From Heloderma charlesbogerti (Eukaryota; Chordata; Lepidosauria; Squamata; Helodermatidae), in the NCBI GenBank assembly GCA_026122225.1, contig JANEZZ010001897.1:248001-312000 (forward strand): a stretch of 64,000 nt of DNA. Direction: 5' to 3'. Positions 55,900 through 64,000 of this stretch are shown piece after piece. The notes under the pieces are model-generated. The model was not told where the DNA came from and did no database searches. It was given only the letters and a program-made list of their open reading frames with translations. The position numbers and the translations under genes were made by a program. How positions within the stretch are numbered: the stretch's first letter is position 1; each line of letters starts with the position of its first letter.

Positions 55900-56420
55900 A
55901 AGATATTAAGCTTTAGAGTCAAATGGAATAACACAAGCAAATTTCAAACCTGGGCTAAAATTAAGTTGAATTCGTTAGCTATTTCTGCTATTTCTATGGT
56001 AGCAGCTGTCTATAAAACAAAGAAACAAAAAACTATAATGTTTATGGCAGGAGAAATTGTTTTGTTAAAGGATGCAGACAAACAAGCCAAAGTCCAGGTA
56101 AGCCAGCTATGCCAAGAACTGAAGACAGTGATGTTCTTGAAATAAAAAGAGAAACTGAAGTATGCTCAAAAAGGTGCAAACAACAACCAAAAACAACTAT
56201 TTACATGGGAGATGCTTAAATACAATTTACTGTGAATACAGGAGCAGCTGTCTGTGTTCTAGAGACAACGCAATGTATGGAGATCTGCAGTAGGATTTGG
56301 CACTTAAACACACAAACATGGCAGTATTTCCACATGAGATTATTTGTTTTCTTTTGTACAGCTTCGCATTCCTCCCATTCTCTTATACTGCGCTTAAATA
56401 AATATTTTTATTTTATTTAT
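55900..56420. other. IGF2BP2 intron 2, possible retroelement debris
   Basis: Mostly unrecognised. A short + frame near 56229 reads FTVNTGAAVCVLE, which resembles a retrotransposon aspartic-protease site with Asn for the catalytic Asp. Too short to assign. Confidence 0.25.
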
Positions 56421-56424
56421 TTAT

Positions 56425-56645
56425 TATTTCTGTCCTGCCATTTTTTCTTCTTGCTAGGAACCCAAGGTGGCTTACATGGTCCTCTTCCTCTCCATTTTAT
56501 TCTCACAACAACCCTGTGAGGTAGGTTAGGCTGAGAGGCAGTGACTGGCCCAAAGCCACCCAGTGAGCTTCATGGCTGAATGGGGCCTACAACCCAGATC
56601 TCCCACATTCCAGTCCCATACTTCAACCACACTGGCTCTCTGCAG
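56425..56645 (-). repeat. MIR-like tRNA-derived SINE
   Basis: The + strand reads TTCTCACAACAACCCTGTGA, GGTAGGTTAGGCTGAGAGGC, GCCACCCAGTGAGCTTCATG and ends CAACCACACTGGCTCTC. The reverse complement starts AGCCAGTGTGGTTGAAG, a tRNA-like A-box region. Same family as 930-1378. Confidence 0.7.
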
Positions 56646-56929
56646 TGTTTAATTTGGTCTCTGCAGTTGACTAAAGTATTTTGCCTGACAAAACATTGCA
56701 GAGACGGCCAGAGACTGGTCTCTGTCACATGCCTAGCCCTTTTGAACCCATGCTACTTTTAAGGAGAGGTAAAAAAAAAAATAACAGGATTTGGTCTGAG
56801 CTGGAGGCAACCAGCAGACTTGTTAAGCATTACTTCCCTATTGTCACGTTTGTTCTTGGAACCCTGAAATGCCTCCATATAAGAGTTGGGGGGAACCAGG
56901 GGCATCAATAATGTTGGCCCACCTGGGCA

Positions 56930-57720
56930 CAGGCCCTGGATCTTTTGTGCTGTCCTAATTGCCATTTTTTTTACATTTTCCCATTGACTTGCATTGGAAA
57001 ACAAAAACAGCCATATCTTTTTTAGTTTGTATGATAAATTCATGACATTTGGAGGTGTGGTAGCCCCCATAGAACCGATTGAATCTGCTAAATTTCAGGA
57101 AGTTAGGTCCAGTGGTTTTTGTGCTAGTCACAGGTAAAATTTGCTATTTTCAAGAAAATCTGTCAGAGCAAAGAGCTATATATATATATATATTGTGCTT
57201 CCACATACATGCAAGGAATTTTGGGATTTGCCAGCCCCCATAGAGGTGACTGAGCCTGCCAAATTTCAGACAGGTAGGCCTAGTGGCTTTTATGCTAGTC
57301 ACAGGTAAAATTTGCTTTTTCCAAGAAAATGTGTCAAAGCAAAGAACTATACTTTCTTTGTTCTTCCACATAAGTGTATGGAATTTGGAAATCTGTCAAA
57401 GTACAGAGCTATAATGTTTTTGTACTTCCATATAAATTCATGGAATTTGGGGACCTAGCAGGCCCTATGGAGCTGACTGAACCTACCAAATTTCAGACAG
57501 TTAGGTCCAGTGGCTTTTGCACTAGCCATGCATAAAGTTTCCTTTTCTCAAAGTCTAAAACAAAAAGTAAAAACTGTCAATTCACCCAGGGGATTAGAGA
57601 TCCTAATCAGAAGGTGTTTAAGGTGACCATTAGGAGGTCACTATCCCTAATCTCTAGTGTAGGGTTTTTTTGAGGTGCAAAAAACCTCTCTCCCCCTACT
57701 TTTCTTTTCTGCTGTTACAT
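56930..57720 (-). mobile_element. Tandem-repeat part of the 2.2-kb hAT-like element, inverted copy
   Basis: Three units contain phrases such as TAGGTCCAGTGGTTTTTGTG, CTAGTCACAGGTAAAATTTG and CAAAGCAAAGAACTATA. The reverse complement of 30470-30900 shows the same phrases in the same order (AGGTAAAATTTGATTTTTTT, CAAAGCAAAGAGCTATA). GAGGTCACTATCCCTAA at 57631 matches the complement of 30523-30540. The termini are not clear. Confidence 0.65.
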
Positions 57721-57724
57721 GCCC

Positions 57725-58470
57725 ACTGTTGTGAGCTTGCCTGCAATGAAATTTTAAAGAGGGAGAAGGAAGGGAAGAAAGAAATACTGGTATTTTACAC
57801 AGCATCTGATTTTACTGCCCCAAACAGGAACCTTTGGCTTCTGCAGAAGTTTAGTAGCTTCAGTACAGCAAAGGATCCAATCAGCCTCCACAAACTTCTT
57901 CTTCCCCCTCCACTTAAATTTCTCCTAAATAGCTGTATGACTCAAATATTCCCAAAGGGAGGGTTAGGACTATGTGGTGTCATGATCGAGAAACTGCTGG
58001 GACTTTTAAATTGGTTCTACGGTTTTAAAAAGGCTAGGAAAAGCCCTCAGCCACCTCACCTCATAAAGTTCATTTAAGTATGAGCAATCCTTACAAACCC
58101 TCCACAGCCTCCTAAATTCCTCTGAAGTACTACCTATCTGAAAGGAGCCGCTTGGCTTAGGGAATTCTCTCTACCTGCCACCCCACACACATTTCCACTC
58201 ACCATTCTTCTTTTCTTCTCCCCTCCCCTCCCCTATCCTGTTCTTTCTTTCTCTTCTTTATTCCACCCACAGCATATCTTGGGGAATTCTTAAAGAGAAT
58301 TCTCTTCAGTGGGCAAGAGAAGTTCTGAACTGTATTGGACTTTATACAAACAGACAAGAGGGTTGGGTTTTCTCCTTCTCACTCAAGTCTTTGAGAAAAG
58401 TGGGTTCACATGGTTTCAGAGAAACAAATCTGGGGCTGTTTTGTTTGTCCGTTGCCAATAACCAGCAATA
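57725..58470. other. IGF2BP2 intron 2, no recognised feature
   Basis: Unique sequence with short homopyrimidine patches near 58215. No gene supported. Confidence 0.4.
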
Positions 58471-58474
58471 GGAA

Positions 58475-58670
58475 GGCTGTAGCTCAGTGGTAGAGTGCAT
58501 GCTTGGCATGGAGAAGGTCCCAGGTTCAATCCCCAGCATCTCCAGGACGGCTAGGAAAGAATCCTGCCTGAAACCCTGGAGAGCTGCTGCCGCCAGTCAG
58601 TGTCAACAATACTGCGCTAGATGGACCCCGAGTCTGACTCAGTACAAGGCAGCTTCCTACATTCCTCTGA
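58475..58670 (+). repeat. tRNA-derived SINE (best-preserved head)
   Basis: Starts GGCTGTAGCTCAGTGGTAGA, with a tRNA A box TAGCTCAGTGG (58480-58490) and a B box GGTTCAATCCC (58523-58533). The body continues GGAGAGCTGCTGCCGCCAGT and ends GTACAAGGCAGCTTCCTA. It is not a functional tRNA, because the acceptor stem and 3' half are replaced by the SINE body. Confidence 0.85.
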
Positions 58671-58744
58671 ACAGAAAGCTTTAATAAAAATAGGAGTTTT
58701 GGGTTTGTTTTTTAAGTGGAGGGGAGATCAATATTGCTAATTTA

Positions 58745-58826
58745 TGCAATCCTATGTATGCCTACTGAGAAGTCCCATTATGCTTAATGAGGCTTACCCT
58801 CAGGAAAGTGCGCATAGGATTGCAGC
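58745..58826. mobile_element. Short palindromic MITE, CAATCCTA family
   Basis: Ends TGCAATCCTATGTATGCC and GCGCATAGGATTGCAGC are inverted. The centre reads AAGTCCCATTATGCTTAATG then AGGCTTACCCTCAGG. Very like 25815-25904. Confidence 0.7.
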
Positions 58827-59321
58827 ACAAGTTACTTTTGCTGGGAGGTTTGCACCTTGATGTTCTGCATGTTTACTCAGAAATAAGTCCTGAGATGTGA
58901 GCATGGTACTGCAGGCTTAATACAGTGCCTACCCAATTCTGCCTAATGAATTGACTACCTTTTCAGCCCAGTCCTATGCATGTTTTGTCATTTGTGGGTT
59001 TGGGTTAGGGAAAGGTACTTAGTGCATGCTCAGAGTTTCTCCATAACTGAGCCCTAGTTTTGAAAACAGATTCATTGGCTGAATCCTGGTGAAGTCTTGG
59101 CACAAATGAAGTTATGGTGAGGAAGATACAATGAGAGCTTGTGCATAGAGGGGAGTTTCACAAAACAGGACATCTGTTTCTATGAAACATTGCTGGAGGA
59201 TGGTAGGATGAGGAGGGATGGTTGCATGGAGGGGAATAGAATTGGTAGGAGGAGAATGCAAGTGCTCAGTGGTAAAAGAAGAACATTCCGCACATATTCA
59301 GAGGCAATCTCTATTTAAGAA

Positions 59322-59466
59322 CCTAAGAAGAGCTGTGCTGCATCAGACCAAGCTCCATGCAGTCCAGCATTCTGTTCACACAGTGGCCAACCAGATGTCC
59401 ATTGGAAACCCACAAGCAGGACATGAGTACAATAGCACCTTCCCACCCATGTTCCCCTGCTGCTAA
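59322..59466 (-). mobile_element. CR1-type LINE 3' end fragment
   Basis: The + strand reads CTAAGAAGAGCTGTGCTGCA, TCAGACCAAGCTCCATGCAG, CACAGTGGCCAACCAGATGT and GGACATGAGTACAATAGCAC. It matches the first 145 bp of the antisense copy at 55503. Confidence 0.75.
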
Positions 59467-59479
59467 CATTGGTGAAATG

Positions 59480-60262
59480 TAAATAAATTCTAGTCATTCT
59501 AAATTAGAATGCATGTCTATCCTTCAGAAACTTTGCAGGTTTCTTGCCTGGGGGACACCTCTAATGACCTGTGCATTTTCGTACAAATTTACCCAAAAAT
59601 TATTGGGGAAGGGGTGAATGGAAGGGAAAGCAAATCACTCTCTCCCCCAAACTGGAGAACTCTCCTTCCACATGAACTGCTGCACCTATTCTTCTGAAAC
59701 TTTGCTGGTTTCTTACTTAGGGACAACTGTAGGCTGTCTGTAACTTTCAGAATAATGGTCCACAAGGAACATAGGGAGATAAGTATGTCCTCTTTTGGAG
59801 ACCTCAAAATGTCAAGCCCACCCTTGTACAAAACCCTTGTGGCTATCATTCTGAAATTTAGCAGACATGATCTCCTCTGATGGGGCAATGAATCCTGAAT
59901 TTTTTATCCAATTCTTCCAAGGAATTAAAACATTATTGGCAGTTCCCTTTAAAAGAAAATCAAAATATAAACTCTGCACCTATTTTTCTGACACTGGGCA
60001 GGTGTAATCGCCTTCTAGGGGGCTACTATACTTGAAATTATCCAGTTCTGACCAAGAGAAAAAAGTTACAGGGTTGTTTTTTTTTCTAGTTTCCCATGGT
60101 AGTCAACAGGAAGCATAAAGACTCATTTTTCTAAACCTTAACTCAGGTTTGGTGCTGAGCTGAAGTGGTCCGACTACAAATTGGCCCGAGCAGAAGTGGG
60201 ATGTTTTCCAAAATGCTGAATCAGGGTCTGAGTTGAAGTGGGGTGGGGGGTCAGTGCACACT
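59480..60262 (+). mobile_element. Probable third copy of the 2.2-kb hAT-like family (right part)
   Basis: Ends with GGGTCTGAGTTGAAGTGGGG and GGGTCAGTGCACA, comparable to GCATCTGAAGTGAAGCTGGG and GTTTGTGCACA at 31010-31041. The upstream part has repeated TTCTGAAACTTTGCTGGTTT / TTCAGAAACTTTGCAGGTTT units. The left end is not found. Confidence 0.45.
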
Positions 60263-60316
60263 TCTTATATATGTAATCTATACACACACACAAGCACACT
60301 GCACGCACGCACCACA

Positions 60317-60841
60317 CTGTCAGGGTGGAAACTGAGCCAATAGAACCCCAGGGCAGTTCTGATTCTGAGGAGGAACAGCAATCCGTGGGAGAGGAGCGTG
60401 TTCATCTCTCACAGGCACAGCAGCTGGCAGAGGTTCCTCCTGCCAGCATTCCCGAGATAGATAGTGACCCTGGCAGCGAGAGAGTGCAAGAGGGGGGCTT
60501 GCTGGACACTCGACGCCAACAGCGACGACTGCTGGAGGGTACGGAAAGGAGGCGCAGCGCTCGTTTGGCGCGCAAGCAATGGTCGTGTCCCGAGGACCCA
60601 AGGGAAAGAGGGAGGAACTCTCCCTAGCCCATAAGTTCAGGGTCTTCCCATGATTCTCCTTCAAACGGGGACCAACTGCCTAACCTGGAGCATAGGCTAC
60701 TCTGCTGTTCCTTGTTTAGTCCCTGGTGATTAGCATCTGAAAGAATCATTAAGTTGTAAAAGGATTAAAGCCTTGAAAAGAATCCTTTTGTCTGTGTCTT
60801 GAGTTAGCTATTGGAGTATACTGAAAGAGGCCGCCAGGGTG

Positions 60842-60848
<7 letters not shown>
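60317..60848 (+). mobile_element. Solo LTR of a retroelement, inserted into a CA repeat
   Basis: Begins TGTCAGGGTGG and ends GGGTGCTACA, the TG...CA form of LTRs, with ATTAAA at 60763-60768 and a T/G-rich stretch after it, as expected for an R-U5 boundary. Both flanks are CA-repeat DNA, so a CACAC duplication is possible but not informative. A 100-codon + frame at 60325-60627 lies wholly inside. It is acidic at the start (DSDSEEEQQS-like) and Arg-rich at the end (ERRRSARLARKQ). No internal region or second LTR is present. Class (Ty3/gypsy or ERV) is not determined. Confidence 0.6.

Positions 60849-60881
<33 letters not shown>
60843..60881. repeat. (CA)n microsatellite
   Basis: About 19 CA units directly after the LTR end, with a related CA/CG-rich run on the LTR's other side (60280-60316). 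Confidence 0.95.
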
Positions 60882-60883
<2 letters not shown>

Positions 60884-60899
60884 AGAGACGTGCTGTTAG

Positions 60900-63120
60900 A
60901 GTCTGTGTGTGTGTGTGCAAATTTGGGTTATGGGCCTGTGCCCTGGATCTGTTAAGACCCTAGCAATGCCCCTGGTGAGAACACATAGGTTGCAGCAGTT
61001 CTACTCATGAGTAAATGGCACAAAAAGCATCTCTCCTGCCTCACAAGGAAGGTGGGCGCTCATGGTTCCTTTGGAACAGCCTGTCCTACTGTCCAAGGCT
61101 CAGAGTGCTGTGTGGCCCATCTCCATACTTCCTTGGCCAGGGGGTCTTTACATCCCTCCATGGAGTTGGCCTTCCCCCTTGTTTTGTTTTGATACTCTCC
61201 AGTATCAGGCTTGGGTGTGAGCCTCGGCTTCCACATCCCTTCAAACTGTGGCCTAGTCTTTGCTATAGGAGCCCCACCTTTCCAGGTACCCTGCCTCTTC
61301 CTCCTCCCCTCATTCTCTCTCTTGCACCTCTACCTCCAGCATTTCCTGCTTGCTACCCCCCTCCTCTGTCCATGCAGGGGCCTCAGCTCTTATCCCCTCC
61401 ACTCTCGGGCTCCACCTTCCCTTGGCACTTAATCGTTCCTTTCCTGAACCGTAGCCTGAGCTGGAGATTCCCCATCCTCCTCCTGCAAGTCCTCCAGATT
61501 CCACCTCCATTGTAGGGCGCTTTCCACTGGTCATCCACTGTACCTCTGTTCCAGTCATAGACCTTCCTGTGGCAGCTTTTAAGTAAAAAATGAAAACCTT
61601 TGTAGTTCTGGTAGGTTTGTAATTTTCCCTTGGGCAGGGCCAGGGCCAGGTTTGAGGAGGGTGCCCTCTGTCACCTCCCTCTGTAGGTGAGCACCACCAC
61701 CCCCGCAAATCTTACTGGTGCCTGGGGACCAGTGGCAACGCTGGGCAACTTGGCTTGCTATCTTGGATCCCCCACATTGCTTCTGGGCCCTTCCCCTGAC
61801 GTAGCATTGCAGAGAGGTGCTATGTTGAAAGCCGCACCCAGAGGCATTGTGGGGGAATTGGGATGGTGGTGGCTCCAGCAGTCCAGCCTGGCACGCCTCT
61901 CAGTGCCCATCAGCTTCAGTGAGCCCTCTGTGGCACTTGAGTCCCCAGCATTTGCCCCAGGGTGCTGTGTGCCTACTTTGGGTAGGTAGCAGTTGGTTTT
62001 GTGCAAACGGCCAGGTGGAAAATGAAGCTGAAATCTAGAATCTGCGCTGTGCACATATTGGGCCAGGCACTACTGCTCGTACATACATAGGAAGAGAGAG
62101 AAAGCTGGGGCTGGCTGCTGCCATATCAGGCTCTCAGCACTTGACTCTTTACATTTCTGGTCTTGAGCTACCAAAGCAAGGGTTGTAATCGAATCTTTCG
62201 GTACTATTTCAAGATTGTTTTTAAGTTCCTCCACCCCCACACCTTCATACCTCTATCTAATTCTACAGAGGGTTGGTGGTGATTTGAATGTGGTGTAGTC
62301 AGATCTGAAATCAGGAAATATAGATGCATCAGTGGAACAAAGGTACAGTTTTTACATGGTCCAGGTCAGATTTTTGTCCTTTAAGCATTGCAATAATATA
62401 AATATTTAATAACTGTGTTCTCATTTTCCAGTCACTGTTGTTTTAGACCGCTGCCATTTCTGTGCAAGGATACTGCCTTTAGTTGTGCTGAACTCCTCTT
62501 AACAATCAAGGTTGTGTATTAGGTTTACTGCTTTCAGACTTTTTACTTGGTTCCCCATAAAAACCTGAGAGCATGGGCTTGGGAGAATCTAAAGAGCTGA
62601 CCCTACAGTAAGACAGCTGCTTCTCACTTAACACTTTTACCCTTACACTGAGTGTTAGGGATACCCCAAGGACACGATACGTTCACCTCACATCCATTGA
62701 GAATGGAACAAACATGATTAAAATTCCTGTGTTTGTCCAGAAATAGATGGAAGCAGAGGAAAGTCCTGGTCCTCTTGTACTATTGAGAATTTCCTCCTAA
62801 GAAAAAAATGGTAATTTTAATTGTATATGCGCTGTCCTGAACTGTGAAGCACATCTGAACTGAAGAACAAAAAATTAAGTAGTCCTCCATAGGATTTTCT
62901 CTAGAATCAATGCCAGCTTCAGTTTTGTCTGGAGAATACAGGCAGAAGCAGACCATGTTATACGAGCAATGTGGAAGCAGAATAGCATTAATAATGAATC
63001 CCTAACACTAAGGTTACCAAGTAAGAATTACAAAATGAGGCCTATGTAAAGCAATGCTGTGTCTGTGTGTGTGATAGAGACTTGCCTAGCTATAATCTGA
63101 GGTAAAGGATATACCAGTGA
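60900..63120. other. IGF2BP2 intron 2, no recognised repeat
   Basis: C/T-rich sequence at 61280-61510 gives long but featureless frames on both strands. No exon, repeat family or RNA gene is supported. Confidence 0.45.
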
Positions 63121-63124
63121 CATT

Positions 63125-63420
63125 TTGTTTTTTATTTAAATGATATCTATCCCACTTTTCCATTAATCATGCTCTCAGAGCAGCTTACAATATTTAAAAC
63201 TATCAAAAAATCAAACAGCAAGCAATAACAATTTAACAACAAATATTAAAAGTGACATCGGGCAGCAACAAAACTAGCAATAAGTAGAGCCAAATGTCTG
63301 AGAAAACAAAACCGTCTTCTCCTAAATGGCAGCAGTGTGGGTACCATGTGAACATCTCTGTGAGGAGAGTGTTCCAAAGACATGACACTAGTAAAGAAAA
63401 GGAACTGTCTCCAGTTGCCA
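63125..63420 (-). mobile_element. L2-type LINE 3' end
   Basis: The + strand reads TTATTTAAATGATATCTATC, GCTCTCAGAGCAGCTTACAA, an A-rich block, then AACATCTCTGTGAGGAGAGT and GTTCCAAAGACATGAC. Similar layout to 32079-32480. Confidence 0.55.
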
Positions 63421-63458
63421 TCCATCTATCCTCAGATGGGTGGGGGACACCAGAGCTT

Positions 63459-63590
63459 GGAACCAGATGTAGCCATGCTTAGAGTAGACTCATTGAAATC
63501 AATGGGATTTACGTTAATCACGACAAACTTGTGTCCCATTGATTTCAATGGGTGTATTCCAAGTATAACTAAATCTGGATTCAACCCCAG
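63459..63590. mobile_element. Palindromic MITE related to 1584-1710
   Basis: Contains GAGTAGACTCATTGAAATCA ATGGGATT (left) and GTCCCATTGATTTCAATGGG (right) as complementary arms, with ends AACCAGATGTAGCC and AAATCTGGATTCAACC. The 20-bp arm is exact except for edges. Confidence 0.65.
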
Positions 63591-63704
63591 GAGTGGTGTC
63601 TCCAAAGTTTATCTAAGTCAGGGATGGGTGGAAAGTAGATTGGGATCCACTGGCAGTTCTCTGGACAATTTGCAGTAAATCGGCAAGGATTTTAGACTCA
63701 AAGG

Positions 63705-63835
63705 AACAGAGGAACCTTCCTTACACTGAGTCAGACCATGGTCCATCTGGCCCAGTATTGTCGACGCTGACTGGCAGCAACTCTCCAGGGATCTTCTGCA
63801 TGCAAATCGTGTGCTCTGTCACTGAACTATGACTC
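63705..63835 (-). repeat. tRNA-derived SINE (truncated)
   Basis: The + strand reads ACTGAGTCAGACCATGGTCC, ATCTGGCCCAGTATTGTCGA, GACTGGCAGCAACTCTCCAG, then GTCACTGAACTATGACTCCC. The middle part with the B box has been deleted. Confidence 0.75.
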
Positions 63836-64000
63836 CCAATCGTTTAACCATAGCAGCAAAATCACTCTGCCTTAAATTATACTGTTGAAATGAAGAAAGC
63901 TGGAGGGTGGGAGGAGTGGAATTTTGTGGGAAAGTACTGTGCTGTCCATTCAGTTCCAGGTCAAAACAAATTCCCAGGTTCAGAATACTTTAATTCTAAG

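Noticed and set aside
58475..58545. Functional tRNA gene
   Set aside because: A and B boxes are present, but the 3' half and acceptor stem do not form a tRNA, and the body matches SINE copies elsewhere in the window.
61015..61515. 166-codon + frame rich in Pro/Leu/Ser
   Set aside because: Arises from C/T-rich low-complexity DNA; no domain, no splice context, and an opposing frame of similar length exists.
1..64000. CRISPR arrays, operons or bacterial-type islands
   Set aside because: Gene structure, splice sites and repeats are those of a vertebrate nuclear genome; no regularly spaced direct repeats were seen.

Overview
This is a stretch of vertebrate nuclear DNA, most likely from a squamate reptile (a lizard or close relative). 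Coding DNA is confined to short exons with GT-AG splice sites. The repeats are BovB, CR1 and L2-type LINEs, tRNA-derived SINEs and palindromic DNA transposons, a mixture typical of squamates. The species cannot be named from the sequence alone.

Two genes are recognisable, both on the + strand and head to tail. The first (window start to about 18.76 kb) is the 3' two-thirds of TRA2B, the SR-like splicing factor transformer-2 beta: six coding exons with the RRM, the glycine linker, the C-terminal RS tail and the 3' UTR. The second (about 36.3 kb to beyond the window end) is the 5' end of IGF2BP2: a CpG-island promoter, exon 1 with the start codon, exon 2, and at least 24.8 kb of intron 2. The order TRA2B then IGF2BP2 matches human 3q27. 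Both genes encode RNA-binding proteins, but nothing here suggests joint regulation.

Layout: 1-18.4 kb, TRA2B exons and introns. Its 8.3-kb penultimate intron is filled by an antisense BovB LINE that carries a 126-bp LINE-tail insertion and a 3.3-kb CR1 insertion. 18.4-18.9 kb, TRA2B 3' UTR and poly(A) signals. 18.9-35 kb, intergenic DNA with LINE fragments, two hAT-like palindromes, a 2.2-kb hAT-like element, a tRNA-derived SINE and an abnormal G-free tract beside a poly-C run. 35-39.2 kb, IGF2BP2 upstream region, CpG island, exons 1-2. 39.2-64 kb, IGF2BP2 intron 2, with palindromic elements, a 5S-rRNA/CR1 chimeric SINE, a solo LTR, CR1 3' ends and tRNA-derived SINEs.

No new gene system was found. 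The observations most worth checking are the 5S-rRNA/CR1 chimeric SINE, the nested LINEs with a CR1 ORF1 esterase, the four-hairpin array just upstream of a TRA2B splice acceptor, the enlarged TRA2B glycine run, the G-free tract (probably an artefact), and several transposons with readable target-site duplications.
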